DNA of 64,000 bases. Source: JOPF136 sp035517515. GTDB taxonomy: Bacteria; Acidobacteriota; Terriglobia; Acidiferrales; UBA7541. The notes beneath the pieces were generated by a model. The model saw only the letters and a list, made by a program, of their open reading frames with translations. It did not search any database and was not told the origin of the DNA. Made by a program: the position numbers and the translations under genes. This document shows positions 9,721 through 19,853 of this stretch, piece by piece. The stretch lies in assembly GCA_035517515.1 (NCBI GenBank), contig DATIYQ010000181.1, forward strand, positions 1 to 64,000, in the 5' to 3' direction. Within the stretch, counting starts at the first letter, position 1; each line of letters begins with the position of its first letter.

Positions 9721-10107
9721 ATGAATTTGAATCTTGTGCCTGCCAACACCCGGGTGACGGCCAGCGGCGCGGGCGAGCGCTTTGACATTTCCACGAGCGC
9801 CACGCGCACGTTTCTTTGCACCCTGGAAATCAGCGAGCAGATCGAGCAGGAATCCATGGATGCTTCGATTTACGTGTCCGCGGACGGCGAGACCTGGCCG
9901 GCCAAGCCCTTCCTGAAGCTGCCGCAACAGTTTTACAAGGGCCGAACGCGCCTGCTCCTGGATCTCACCCTGCACCCGGAAGTCCGCTACATCCGCGCGC
10001 ACTGGGAATTGAACCGCTGGGGACGCGTGGCCCCTACTCCGATGTTCGTCATCTCCTTCACCCTGGAAGAAGTTCCCGCCAGCCAGCCCCTGGTCGCCCG
10101 TTCCTGA
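9721..10107 (+). CDS. Conserved hypothetical protein, 128 residues
   Basis: Start chosen at ATG 9721, preceded by AAGGAG about 10 nt upstream; the longer frame from 9541 lies inside the aminotransferase. No signal peptide or membrane helix. The sequence is beta-rich, with YVSADGETWPAKPFLKLPQQ and RYIRAHWELNRWGR, and ends in FVISFTLEEV, suggesting a small beta-sandwich. I do not recognise a named family. It sits about 100 nt after the aminotransferase and could be a separate transcription unit. Confidence 0.75.
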   Translation: MNLNLVPANTRVTASGAGERFDISTSATRTFLCTLEISEQIEQESMDASIYVSADGETWPAKPFLKLPQQFYKGRTRLLLDLTLHPEVRYIRAHWELNRWGRVAPTPMFVISFTLEEVPASQPLVARS

Positions 10108-10609
10108 CGGAGATTTCTCGCGACGCCACCGAGCTATTGCTGTAAATGCGCGCCACGCCAGCGCGCGCGGAATCGGAACGGCGGCTGAAAACGGAGAAAT
10201 GCGGGCCAAGTCCTCGCGAGCGGCAAAGCCGCGATCCTCCAGGGCGCACCGCAACAGACGATCAGCGAAAAAAAGATGAGGGTAGGAAGCTAACGGTCGG
10301 TTGCCCTATGGTGGTGGCTTCCTACCCCGCGAGTGGTGTTGCCGATTCGACGTGTGCCCGCGGGAAACGGTTACCGCAAATTTCAGCCTGGCAACACCTG
10401 CCTGGCCGTCCGCTCGCCCCCTGGCGCGGCCGGGAGGTGTCCGGTGGCGGGATGGGGTGTGATGCGGCGCACATCCAACCGGCAGAATTCCGGTATAGTC
10501 TCCGAAACCGGCTACGGGTTGCCGACGGTTCCATGGGCCCGGTTCTGGCAACTCCGGGGCCACGGAGAACGGGGCCCTCGGCGCTTTGAGGGCATGAGGA
10601 GTTACCGCA
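10108..10609. other. 502-nt intergenic region with an 11-bp inverted repeat
   Basis: No ORF here has convincing coding character; three overlapping frames on both strands are mutually exclusive. GGGTAGGAAGC (10280-10290) and GCTTCCTACCC (10317-10327) form a perfect 11-bp stem around a 26-nt loop. There is no adjacent T-run on plus, so a simple terminator is not obvious. The last 20 nt carry the ATGAGGAG ribosome binding site of the MFS gene. Confidence 0.55.
10280..10327. repeat. Perfect 11-bp inverted repeat
   Basis: Arms 10280-10290 and 10317-10327 are exact reverse complements separated by 26 nt. It may form an RNA hairpin upstream of the MFS transporter gene, or be an operator or remnant of a small mobile element. 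No other copy was noticed in the window. Confidence 0.6.
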
Positions 10610-11947
10610 ATGAATCCGGATGCCAGCTTTGAAGCCAGGACCTATCGCAAGGTGGACCTGCGCCTGCTTCCCTTTGTCTTCCTCTGCTACATTCTGGCCT
10701 ATCTCGATCGGGTGAACGTTGGATTCGCCAAGCTGCAGATGCTCAAGGATCTGTCGCTGAGCGATGCCGCCTTTGCCACCGGCGCAGGCATTTTCTTTAT
10801 CGGTTATTTCTTCTTTGAAGTCCCCAGCAACGTGCTTCTGAAAAAATTTGGGGCGCGCACATGGATTGCCCGGATCATGATCTCCTGGGGCGTGATCTCC
10901 GCATGCATGATCTTCGTCAAAGGTACGTGGTCCTTCTATGGAATGCGCTTTCTGCTCGGGCTCGCCGAGGCCGGTTTCTTTCCCGGAATCATCTTCTATC
11001 TTACCCTGTGGTATCCCTCCAGGCTCCGCTCCGTGCGCACCGCCTGGTTTGTGGCCGCCATCGCGGTTTCCGGAGTCATCGGCAATCCCATTTCCGGCTG
11101 GATCATGGATTCGCTCTCCGGAGCGATGAACCTGGCTGGATGGCAGTGGCTCTTCCTGGCGGAAGGCATTCCGTCGGTCCTGGTCGGCTTGTGGGTGATC
11201 TATTACCTGGACAGCAGCATTGAAGAGGCGAAATGGCTGGCACCGGAAGAGAAAACTCTGCTTGCCTCCCATCTGGAGGCGGAAGACAAAACCAAGACGG
11301 AACACAAACTCGCGGACGCTTTTGCCAGCGGAAAGGTGTGGGCGCTCTGCGCCATCTACTTCACGTTGATGATCGGCCTGTACGGCATCGCTTTCTGGCT
11401 GCCCACCATCGTGAAGGCCTTCGGCGTGAAGGGCTATCTTGAGGTCGGGCTGATTACGGCAATTCCCTATGCCGTGGCGGTGGTCGGGATGATGCTGCTC
11501 AGCCATCACTCGGACAAGACGGGCGAGCGGCGCCTGCACTATGTGGCTAATGTGACCGCGGGCGCGGCCGGATTGGTGCTGAGCGGGGTGTTTGCCTCGA
11601 ATCCGGTCCTGGCCATTCTTTTCCTGTCCATTGGCACTTTGGGTGTGATTGGGTCCATGCCGCTGTTCTGGCCGTTGCCCTCCGCATTCCTGGCGGGGAC
11701 GGCGGCCGCGGCCGGCATCGGCATCGTGAATTCGGTGGGGAATCTGGGCGGCTATGTGGGACCCAACATCCCCATCTGGGCCAAGCTGATCTCCTCGGAC
11801 AAGTCCGCGGCCCTCTACATCATCGCCGGGGTTCTGATGGTGGGCGCGTTCCTGATCTTTATCTTCATACCGAAGACGCTGCGCGTTCGCGTTGGCGTGG
11901 AACCGCCAGCATTGGGCAGTGTCCATGGAGTCCAGCCGGCGCGCTGA
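10610..11947 (+). CDS. MFS transporter, anion:cation symporter (ACS) family
   Basis: 445 residues with twelve predicted membrane helices and a cytoplasmic loop around residues 200-245. The N-terminus (YRKVDLRLLPFVFLCYILAY, then LDRVNVGFAKLQM) is the hallmark of the ACS family, whose members import organic anions such as tartrate, phthalate, glucarate and hexuronates with protons. GLAEAGFFPGIIFYLTLWYP in helix 4-5 is also typical. A good ribosome binding site (GAGGAG) precedes the ATG. No catabolic gene flanks it, so the substrate is open. It converges on the metallo-hydrolase gene; a short GTCCGC/GCGGAC stem (11950-11975) lies between them. Confidence 0.92.
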   Translation: MNPDASFEARTYRKVDLRLLPFVFLCYILAYLDRVNVGFAKLQMLKDLSLSDAAFATGAGIFFIGYFFFEVPSNVLLKKFGARTWIARIMISWGVISACMIFVKGTWSFYGMRFLLGLAEAGFFPGIIFYLTLWYPSRLRSVRTAWFVAAIAVSGVIGNPISGWIMDSLSGAMNLAGWQWLFLAEGIPSVLVGLWVIYYLDSSIEEAKWLAPEEKTLLASHLEAEDKTKTEHKLADAFASGKVWALCAIYFTLMIGLYGIAFWLPTIVKAFGVKGYLEVGLITAIPYAVAVVGMMLLSHHSDKTGERRLHYVANVTAGAAGLVLSGVFASNPVLAILFLSIGTLGVIGSMPLFWPLPSAFLAGTAAAAGIGIVNSVGNLGGYVGPNIPIWAKLISSDKSAALYIIAGVLMVGAFLIFIFIPKTLRVRVGVEPPALGSVHGVQPAR

Positions 11948-12003
11948 AGGTCCGCTCCGGGAGCCGCTCGCGGACAGGAAAGGGCCTGACTCGCCGGACT
12001 GCT

Positions 12004-13392
12004 CTACTCGAGTTCCACCGTCTGGGTGTAGCGAGCGATTTCCGCATTCCAATTCTTTCGCAGCCGGATCAGGCCGGCCAGGGCATTGAGTCCAGGTGGC
12101 TCGCCGTGCACCAGAAAGGTCTTTCTGGGCGGCGCCTGCAATCCGTTGAGCCAGCGCAGCAGTTCGCTCTGGCCGGCGTGGGCGGAAAGCTGGTGTAGCT
12201 CCACAATCTCCGCGCGCACCGGCACGAATTCCCCGTGCATCTTTACGGTCTTTGCGCCTTCGGCGAGCTGGCGTCCACGCGAGCCCGCGGCCTGGAATCC
12301 GGCCAGCAGCACGGCATTGCGCGCGTCGGGCAGGCGCCGGGCGAGGTGATGCAGCACGCGCCCGCCCGTGGCCATGCCGCTGGCAGAAAGAATCAGGCAG
12401 CAGGCCACGTCGTTGATGCGTTTCGATTCTTCGACGGTGCGGGTCATGCGCACGTCATGAGTATCCAGCGGGTCGCCATTGCTCTGTTCCTCGCGCGTGA
12501 ATTGCAGGCTGTGGTCCTCGCGGTGCGCCAGATAGAGTTGGGTGGCGGTGATGGCCATGGGACTATCCACAAACGTGGGCAAGCTGGGAATCCGGCCGGC
12601 CACTTCGAGCTTGCGGATGAGATAGAGGAGGGTCTGCACGCGCCCGACGGCAAAGGCGGGAATCACCACGGCACCATTGCGTTTGGCCACCCGGTTGATG
12701 AGTTGGGCCAGGACATCCTCCACCGGGCCGGCCGGATGGTCGCGGTCCCCATACGTGGCTTCGCAAAGCAGATAATCCGCATGTGGAGGGGTGCGCGGAT
12801 TGTTCAGGATGGGCTGATCGAAGCGGCCGATATCTCCGGAAAACACCACGATGGTCGTGTGGCCGTTTTCGGTGATGGTCAGCTCCAGGCTGGAGGAGCC
12901 CAGAATGTGCCCGGCGTCATAGCCGCGGACGGAGAATTCAGGGCTGATACGGAATGGATCGCCGCGGGGAATCTCTTTGAGCCGGCCGAGCGCTGCCTGC
13001 GCGTCTTCCGTGGTGTAGAGCGGCAGCGGCTGGGGGTGTTTGCTGTAACCCTTGCGCGCGGCATGCTCCGCGTCTTCTTCCTGCAGATGCGCGGAATCGG
13101 CCAGCAAGACGCGGGTCAGCTCGCAGGTGGCCTGGTTCGCGCAGATGGGCCCGCGAAAACCCGCGCTCACCAGGCGCGGGAGCCAGCCGGTGTGGTCAAT
13201 GTGCGCGTGGGTGAGCACCACCCAGTCAATCGTTTTCGGGTCCACCGGCAACGGCGCCCAGTTGCGCAGCCGCAGTTCCTTCTCGCCCTGAAAGAGGCCG
13301 CAATCCACCAGCAGGCGCTTTCCGCCCGCTTCCACCAGGTGTTTGGAACCGGTTACCGTGCCCGCGGCGCCCAGAAAGGTCAGTTTCGGCAT
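12004..13392 (-). CDS. Beta-CASP metallo-beta-lactamase fold hydrolase (CPSF/Ysh1-like)
   Basis: 462-residue member of the bacterial/archaeal beta-CASP nuclease family. The N-terminal MBL domain has GAAGTVTGS and THAHIDHTG (His62, His64, Asp66, His67, di-zinc site), a further ligand His in GHILGSS and Asp in FSGDIGR. The beta-CASP insertion follows (about 200-400) with PAFAVGRVQTLLY, ASGMATGGRVLHH and HQLSAHAGQSELLRW, and the protein ends in FLVHGEPPGL. Homologues are RNA-specific nucleases; the cellular RNA substrate is unknown here. It is divergent from tRNA-Ala. Confidence 0.92.
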   Translation of the reverse strand: MPKLTFLGAAGTVTGSKHLVEAGGKRLLVDCGLFQGEKELRLRNWAPLPVDPKTIDWVVLTHAHIDHTGWLPRLVSAGFRGPICANQATCELTRVLLADSAHLQEEDAEHAARKGYSKHPQPLPLYTTEDAQAALGRLKEIPRGDPFRISPEFSVRGYDAGHILGSSSLELTITENGHTTIVVFSGDIGRFDQPILNNPRTPPHADYLLCEATYGDRDHPAGPVEDVLAQLINRVAKRNGAVVIPAFAVGRVQTLLYLIRKLEVAGRIPSLPTFVDSPMAITATQLYLAHREDHSLQFTREEQSNGDPLDTHDVRMTRTVEESKRINDVACCLILSASGMATGGRVLHHLARRLPDARNAVLLAGFQAAGSRGRQLAEGAKTVKMHGEFVPVRAEIVELHQLSAHAGQSELLRWLNGLQAPPRKTFLVHGEPPGLNALAGLIRLRKNWNAEIARYTQTVELE

Positions 13393-13427
13393 GGCGCGAT
13401 ATTGTAGTCGATGCGCAGGATTGCTGT

Positions 13428-13457
13428 TTGACGCGTTCTTGGCGGGAATGCTATAAA
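13428..13457 (+). promoter_or_regulatory. Sigma-70 type promoter of tRNA-Ala
   Basis: TTGACG (13428-13433), 18-nt spacer, TATAAA (13452-13457). The predicted start is about 10 nt upstream of the mature tRNA 5' end, as expected for a stable RNA gene. Confidence 0.6.
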
Positions 13458-13474
13458 CGAATTACTCCTTCGGT

Positions 13475-13550
13475 GGGGCTGTGGCGCAGTTGGGAGCGCG
13501 CCTCGATGGCATCGAGGAGGTCGTGGGTTCGAATCCCATCAGCTCCACCA
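13475..13550 (+). tRNA. tRNA-Ala (anticodon GGC)
   Basis: 76-nt cloverleaf with encoded CCA. Acceptor GGGGCTG pairs with CAGCTCC; D-arm GCGC/GCGC; anticodon stem CCTCG/CGAGG with loop ATGGCAT giving anticodon GGC; variable loop AGGTC; T-arm GTGGG-TTCGAAT-CCCAT. GGC reads GCC and GCU alanine codons. All stems close without mismatches apart from one G-U in the T-stem. Confidence 0.97.
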
Positions 13551-13592
13551 ATTCCCTACAAAGGGGCTCGCCGGTTCGAAGCGCGCGCGGGC

Positions 13593-14777
13593 TCATGAAT
13601 CCCTCCGCAGCGCAGAATCCTGGACGCGGCCCTTCCAGCGGCCGCCGGCCCCCCGCCAATAGAGAACCGCCGAGCAAACCGTCGCGCCCATGTAAAAGCA
13701 GGCGATCAGAGGCAGCAGGGGCGCCCACAAGGGTGAGCACCGGTAAAAGCGCAACGTAGGCCAGTACAGAAGCGACATCAGCATCCACGCGCCGCCGCCC
13801 AAAATGGCGGGCCACAAGAAGGTTGTTGCGCTCGCCGCGGGCCAGGCAGCGAAAGCAAGCAGAACCGGCGAGGTCAGAAACGTGACGACCATCCCGGCCA
13901 GGGTCGCGGCAAGCAGCAACGGGGAATGGCGAAGCTGTGTGAAGGCGGTCCGGGCAATCATGGCGCCGATTCCGCGCCAGCCGGAGTAAGGCCGCAGGCT
14001 CCGCGTCTCCTGCGCCGCGGCCAGCCAAATCCCGCCGCCCTGTTTCACCGCCCGGGCCAGCGCGCAATCGTCAATCAATTCGCCGCGGATCACCTCCAGG
14101 CCACCGATGCGCTCCAGGGCGGCACGCCGTACCAGCATGCAGCCGCCGGCCGCCGCGGCCGTGCGGCGGTCTGTGCGCGCGACCCACGCCGGCGGATAAA
14201 GCATAAAGAAAAAGAAAACAAAAGCGGGAATCAGCGCTTGCTCCGCCGGCGATTCGCACCAGAGCCGCGCCATCAGCGACACCATGTCGTAATTGCCCGT
14301 TTCTGCGCACGCCACCAACTCCGCCAGCTCGTGCACAGGGTGCTGGATGTCCGCGTCGGTCAGGAGGTAGAAGTCGGCCTCGAAGCTTTGCGCTGCGCGC
14401 AACCCCTCTGCCTGCGCCCACACCTTTCCGGTCCACCCCGGGGGAAGCGGCCGCGCGCGCACTACGTTCAGACGATTCGCCGCCCCCGCCAGCTCCGCCG
14501 CGCGCTGCGCGGCCTCTGCGGTGCCGTCTGTGCTGTGGTCATCAACCAGAAATACGATCAGCCGCCCGGCAAAATCCTGGGCGAAGAGAGACGCGAGGGC
14601 GCGTCCCACCAGGTCCGCTTCGTTGCGCGCCGGAACGATCGCGGCGATGGACGGCTCGGGGGGAGTCTCCCGCGCAATCGCACGGTTCGGCGCCGGCATC
14701 CTCCAGAATCCGCCGCGGCCGGCGGCCAGGTAGAGCCAGATTCCAAAAGCAACGCTTCCGGTGACCTCTGCGATCAT
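13593..14777 (-). CDS. HpnB-like family 2 glycosyltransferase
   Basis: 394 residues from ATG 14777 (a longer frame starts at 14858). An N-terminal membrane helix is followed by a GT-A domain: AAIVPARNEAD, VDDHSTDGT, PLPPGWTGKVWAQAEG, then the DxD site in LLTDADIQHP and a GELIDDCALARAVKQ catalytic-region motif. Three or more C-terminal helices anchor it in the membrane. The set matches the hopanoid-associated glycosyltransferase HpnB family. No hopanoid cyclase genes are nearby, so a role in hopanoid or other lipid glycosylation is inferred from family only. A second GT2 with the same LPPGWxGK motif lies at 36339-37508. Confidence 0.8.
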   Translation of the reverse strand: MIAEVTGSVAFGIWLYLAAGRGGFWRMPAPNRAIARETPPEPSIAAIVPARNEADLVGRALASLFAQDFAGRLIVFLVDDHSTDGTAEAAQRAAELAGAANRLNVVRARPLPPGWTGKVWAQAEGLRAAQSFEADFYLLTDADIQHPVHELAELVACAETGNYDMVSLMARLWCESPAEQALIPAFVFFFFMLYPPAWVARTDRRTAAAAGGCMLVRRAALERIGGLEVIRGELIDDCALARAVKQGGGIWLAAAQETRSLRPYSGWRGIGAMIARTAFTQLRHSPLLLAATLAGMVVTFLTSPVLLAFAAWPAASATTFLWPAILGGGAWMLMSLLYWPTLRFYRCSPLWAPLLPLIACFYMGATVCSAVLYWRGAGGRWKGRVQDSALRRDS

Positions 14778-14915
14778 CTGTTTGAGCAGCGCTTCTCCAG
14801 CGCCCAGTTTAGGCGAGCAGCCTCCAATTCCCCAGCACCTGTCCTGAGGCGCGGGCATCTAACTGGGTCCGGATGGGACCATCCCCGCGAAAGGCGATGG
14901 TCCCGGGAGGGCGGA

Positions 14916-16292
14916 ATGGCCACACAGTTTGACGCCATCATCATCGGCACCGGCCAGGCTGGACCGTCCCTGGCAGCGCGTCTAGCCGGGGCGGGAATGA
15001 GAGTGGCCATCATCGAGCGGAAGCGATTCGGCGGCACCTGCGTGAATACCGGCTGCATTCCCACGAAGACCATGGTTGCCAGCGCGTATGCCGCCCGCCT
15101 GGCGCGGCGTTCCGCGGAGTACGGCGTGGTCCTGGGCGCAGAGGTGACCGTGGACATGCGCCGCGTGAAAGCGCGCAAAGACGAAATCTCCGGGCGCTCC
15201 AGCACCGGCGTGGAGACCTGGCTCAAGGGCCTGGCCAACTGCACGGTCTATCAGGGACACGCGCGCCTGGAGTCGCCGCGCGAGGTTCGTGTCGGTTCCG
15301 AGGTGCTCAGCGCCGAAAAGATATTCCTGGACGTGGGCGGCCGCGCGGCCACCCCTCCGGTCGCCGGTCTGGATCAGGTGAGCTTTCTGGATAATTCCTC
15401 GATGATGCAGGTGGATTTTCTTCCGCGTCATCTGGCCATTGTGGGCGGCGGCTATATCGGTCTGGAGTTCGGGCAGATGTTTCGACGCTTCGGCAGCGAG
15501 GTGACGATCATCGAGATGGGTCCCCGGCTGGTCAGCCACGAGGATGAAGACGTCTCGAAGGCAATCCGGGAAATCCTGGAAGCGGAAGGCATCCACATGC
15601 GCGTGAACGCGGAGTGCATCCGCGCCTCCCGGCACGCGAATGGAATTCAGGTGAGCGTGAACTGCACCGAGGGCCCGCCGGACATCGTCGCTTCGCACCT
15701 GCTGTTGGCCGCCGGCCGGCGCCCCAACACCGATGATCTTGGGCTGGACCGCGCGGGGGTGGCCCGCGACGCACACGGATTCATACCGGTGGACGATGAA
15801 CTGCGCACGAATGTTCCCGGCATCTGGGCGCTGGGAGAATGCAACGGGCGCGGCGCCTTTACGCACACGGCATACAACGATTTTGAAATCGTAGCCGCAA
15901 ATCTGCTGGACAACGACCCGCGCCGGGTGAGCGATCGCATCCCCGCTTATAACCTCTATGTGGATCCCCCGCTCGGCCGCGCCGGAATGACCGAGGCGGA
16001 GGTCCGCCGCTCCGGGCGCCCGGCGCTGATGGCCACGATGCCCATGACCCGCGTGGGCCGCGCGCGAGAGAAGGGAGAGACCTTGGGGTTCATGAAAATT
16101 CTGGTAGATGCGGAGAACAAGAAAATACTGGGAGCGTCGATTCTGGGCACCGGCGGCGATGAAGCAATTCACTGCATTCTGGATATCATGTACGCAGGCG
16201 CTTCATTCACCGTCCTGCAGCGTGCCGTGCACATCCACCCGACCGTATCTGAGCTTGTTCCGACGCTGCTGGGCGGCTTAAAGCCTCTGTAG
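14916..16292 (+). CDS. Mercuric-reductase-like pyridine nucleotide-disulfide oxidoreductase
   Basis: 458-residue FAD flavoprotein starting at ATG 14916 after GGGAGG; the frame is open much further upstream but there it lies opposite the glycosyltransferase. Elements in order: FAD-binding IIIGTGQAGPSLA, redox disulfide GGTCVNTGCIPTK (Cys42, Cys47), NAD(P)-binding IVGGGYIGLEFGQMF, second FAD motif TNVPGIWALGECNGRGAFT, and C-terminal HIHPTVSE active-site His-Glu pair. It lacks both the N-terminal heavy-metal domain and the C-terminal vicinal cysteines of true MerA, and no mer genes are near. More likely a general NAD(P)H-disulfide or quinone-type reductase of unknown substrate. Confidence 0.85.
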   Translation: MATQFDAIIIGTGQAGPSLAARLAGAGMRVAIIERKRFGGTCVNTGCIPTKTMVASAYAARLARRSAEYGVVLGAEVTVDMRRVKARKDEISGRSSTGVETWLKGLANCTVYQGHARLESPREVRVGSEVLSAEKIFLDVGGRAATPPVAGLDQVSFLDNSSMMQVDFLPRHLAIVGGGYIGLEFGQMFRRFGSEVTIIEMGPRLVSHEDEDVSKAIREILEAEGIHMRVNAECIRASRHANGIQVSVNCTEGPPDIVASHLLLAAGRRPNTDDLGLDRAGVARDAHGFIPVDDELRTNVPGIWALGECNGRGAFTHTAYNDFEIVAANLLDNDPRRVSDRIPAYNLYVDPPLGRAGMTEAEVRRSGRPALMATMPMTRVGRAREKGETLGFMKILVDAENKKILGASILGTGGDEAIHCILDIMYAGASFTVLQRAVHIHPTVSELVPTLLGGLKPL

Positions 16293-16399
16293 CGCAGTCC
16301 TGGCGCAACAGGATGGACCATACCAAGTTGGACCGCCCGCGCATCTATTAGAGAATAGAAGGGCCGGGGCAAGGATTCGGTCGCCAGGAAAGGCGGGCC

Positions 16400-17362
<963 letters not shown>

Positions 17363-17366
17363 CGGC

Positions 17367-18008
17367 ATGACCACCGAGCGATTTATCCGCCTCTCGAAGC
17401 CGGTGGTTTTTCTCGCGTGCCTGGTGCCGCTGGGCCTGCTCGCCCGGAAGGGAATTGAGGGGCGGCTGGGCGCCAACCCCATCGAGGTCATCACTCACTC
17501 CACCGGCGATTGGACGCTGATTTTTCTGTGCATCACGCTGGCGGTGACTCCCCTGCGCCGGTTCCTGCGCCTGCCCTGGCTGGTGCGTTATCGCCGCATG
17601 GCTGGATTGTTCGCGTTTTTCTACGCGCTGCTGCACCTGCTGACCTTCGTGGTGCTGGACAAATTTTTCGATTGGCACGCCATGGTGCTGGACGTTTACA
17701 AGCGGCCGTTCATCACCGCCGGTTTCACCGCCTTCGTGCTGCTGGTTCCGCTGGCGGTCACGTCCACGGCGGGAATGATTCGCCGGTTGGGCGGGCGGCG
17801 ATGGCAGTTACTCCACCGCCTGGTCTATGTCAGCGCGCTGGCCGGGGTGATTCACTACTACTGGCTGGTGAAGGCGGATGTGACGTTGCCGCTGCGTTAC
17901 GCCGCGGTCGTGGGATTCCTTCTGGCTTGCCGCGTTGCCCTCTATTTTGCCGACCGCCGCCGTTCCGCGCCCGCCGCGCCTGCTTACGCCGAACGCACGA
18001 GTCCCTGA
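17367..18008 (+). CDS. msrQ: Heme-binding membrane subunit MsrQ
   Basis: 213 residues from ATG 17367, four nt after the msrP stop, so the two genes form an operon. About six membrane helices. Heme-coordinating histidines are expected in FFYALLHLLTFV, in RWQLLHRLVYVSAL and in GVIHYYWLVKAD; the RYRRMAGLFAF and HRLVYVSALAG segments are characteristic. MsrQ passes electrons from the quinone pool or a flavoreductase to MsrP. The gene converges with a short-chain dehydrogenase; only 23 nt separate their ends. Confidence 0.94.
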   Translation: MTTERFIRLSKPVVFLACLVPLGLLARKGIEGRLGANPIEVITHSTGDWTLIFLCITLAVTPLRRFLRLPWLVRYRRMAGLFAFFYALLHLLTFVVLDKFFDWHAMVLDVYKRPFITAGFTAFVLLVPLAVTSTAGMIRRLGGRRWQLLHRLVYVSALAGVIHYYWLVKADVTLPLRYAAVVGFLLACRVALYFADRRRSAPAAPAYAERTSP

Positions 18009-18031
18009 TTCCGCCTTCGGGCTGCGGCGCT

Positions 18032-18808
18032 CTAGGCGGTACCCCCGCCGTCCACCACCAGCGCAGTGCCGGTGATAAAGCGCGCGGCATCTCCGGCCAG
18101 GAAGACGGCGGCGTCGGCGATTTCGTTGGGCCGGGCGATGCGCCGGAGCGGACGCCGCGCGGCCTCCGCCAGAAATTCCGCCTCGCTGACTCCCAGTTGC
18201 CGCGCCTCCTGCCGCAGCATGGGCGTATCCGTGTCGCCGGGACACAGGCAATTCACGCGCACGCCCTGCGGGCCGTGATCGATGGCCATGGCCTTGGTCA
18301 GCAGAACCACCGCGCCTTTCGAGGCGCAATAGGCCGCAGCCCGCGGCCCCGCGGCCACTCCCCAGCCGGAGGCCAGGTTCACAATCGCGCCGTGCGCCGC
18401 GGCCAGGCGCGGCAGGGCGGCGCGCGACATCAGGAACACGGATTTTGCATTCACGTCCATCACCCGGTCCCAGTCTTGTTCGCTCAGTTCGGTCACCGTG
18501 GCGCGGCGGATGATTCCCGCGCAGTTCACCAGGATGTGCAGGGCGCCGAACGCGGCCACGGCTTCTGCGACGGCGCGCGCGCAGTCTTCCGCGCGGCTTA
18601 CGTCCACGCGCACAAAACACGCGCGTCCGCCCGTGTGTGTAATTTCTTCCGCGGCCGCGCGCCCGCCCGCTTCGTCCACGTCCGCCAGGCAAACGACCGA
18701 GCCTTCCCGCGCGAATCGTGCGGCAATCGCCCGGCCGATTCCAGAGGCGGCCCCGGTGACCAGGGCCACGCGCCCTTCGAGTGCCCCGGGGGACGGAATT
18801 GAATTCAT
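18032..18808 (-). CDS. Short-chain dehydrogenase/reductase (SDR)
   Basis: 258 residues from ATG 18808; the reading frame continues upstream to 19357 only as a shadow of the neighbouring SDR. Classical SDR: TGAASGIG cofactor loop (18-25), acidic LADVDEAG after beta-2 (NAD preference likely), NCAGI (95-99), catalytic Ser147, Tyr160 and Lys164 (YCASK), and a GTALVVDGGGTA end. Substrate is not evident; sugar alcohols and hydroxy acids are common. About 100 nt downstream of a second SDR in the same direction, so probably one transcription unit. Confidence 0.9.
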   Translation of the reverse strand: MNSIPSPGALEGRVALVTGAASGIGRAIAARFAREGSVVCLADVDEAGGRAAAEEITHTGGRACFVRVDVSRAEDCARAVAEAVAAFGALHILVNCAGIIRRATVTELSEQDWDRVMDVNAKSVFLMSRAALPRLAAAHGAIVNLASGWGVAAGPRAAAYCASKGAVVLLTKAMAIDHGPQGVRVNCLCPGDTDTPMLRQEARQLGVSEAEFLAEAARRPLRRIARPNEIADAAVFLAGDAARFITGTALVVDGGGTA

Positions 18809-18912
18809 CGGCTGATTCTCCGTCCAGTGGTGGGATACATGGCCCTGTGCGTTGCCCGGTGCCGTCTGCGTTTCTGCGCTCTCTTTTTCCGGCCTGGTCC
18901 GCTGCGGCCGGA

Positions 18913-19665
18913 TCACCGGCTGGCCAGATCTCCCGCGGTCTCCCCTCCGTCCATCACCAGCACCTGCCCGGTGATGTACTGGGCATCGTCCGAGGCGAGA
19001 AACGCAAACAATCCGGCAATCTCCTCCGGCCGGGCATGGCGCCGCAGCGGAATTTTGCGGTTCACCTCTTCCAGCATCTCGTCGGAGTATTCGGCGCGCT
19101 GCAGGGGGGTGAGCACATATCCCGGAGCGATCGCGTTGACCCGCACGCGTGGCGCCAGCTCCAGGGCCATCGTTTTCGTCAGCGAAATGACTCCGGCCTT
19201 GGTGGCGTTGTAGTCCGCGTACCACGGGTGCCCGGCCATACCGTTGGTGGAAGCGGTTTGCAGGATCACTCCCGAGCCGCGCTCCACCATGTGCCGCGCC
19301 GCGGTTTGGGCCACGTAGAACACGCCGGTCAGGTTGACGGCCATCACCTGGTCCCATTCGGCCGCGGTGATCTCCAGGAAGCCGTGGCGAATGCTGATGC
19401 CGGCATTATTGATGGCCACGTCCACGGAGCCCATCCGCGCGATGGCTTCGCGGAACGCGGCCTGCACCTGATCCAGTTGCGAGACGTCTACGCGCAACGC
19501 CGCGGCCAGCCCCGGGAGTTCGCGCAGGATGCGATCGCAGCCGGCGGCGTCGCGATCCAGCACGCACACCCGGGCACCCTCTTCGAGAAACCGGGCCGCG
19601 GTGGCCGCGCCAATCCCGCTGGCCCCGCCGGTGATGACCACCCCTTTCCCTGCTACACCGCGCAT
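18913..19665 (-). CDS. Short-chain dehydrogenase/reductase (SDR)
   Basis: 250 residues. Classical SDR motifs: TGGASGIG (12-19), VLDRDA for NAD binding, NNAGI (86-90), Ser139, and Tyr152/Lys156 in YNATK. The C-terminus GQVLVMDGGETA is typical. Together with the following SDR it looks like a small catabolic pair of the kind that oxidises sugar acids or polyols, but no other pathway gene accompanies them, so this stays an inference. First gene of the pair; divergent from the sigma factor gene. Confidence 0.9.
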   Translation of the reverse strand: MRGVAGKGVVITGGASGIGAATAARFLEEGARVCVLDRDAAGCDRILRELPGLAAALRVDVSQLDQVQAAFREAIARMGSVDVAINNAGISIRHGFLEITAAEWDQVMAVNLTGVFYVAQTAARHMVERGSGVILQTASTNGMAGHPWYADYNATKAGVISLTKTMALELAPRVRVNAIAPGYVLTPLQRAEYSDEMLEEVNRKIPLRRHARPEEIAGLFAFLASDDAQYITGQVLVMDGGETAGDLASR

Positions 19666-19853
19666 CCGCCGTCCCTCCGTGTCTTGGAACTCTTGCGCGA
19701 ACGAAGCCCAGAGTATACGCCAGGCCTGTGGCGGGCCGGCTCCGCTCCTCGTGTCCTTCCACTACCCTGCGTACACGATCGCTCCCGGCGGGCATTCCAT
19801 GCAGGCAACGCAAAGCGGCTGTTTGCTACTCTTAGTTCACAGGCCAGCCGTCT

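Noticed and set aside
10146..10632. Several 85-147 codon ORFs between the conserved protein and the MFS gene
   Set aside because: Mutually overlapping on both strands, no homology pattern, start sites without ribosome binding sites.
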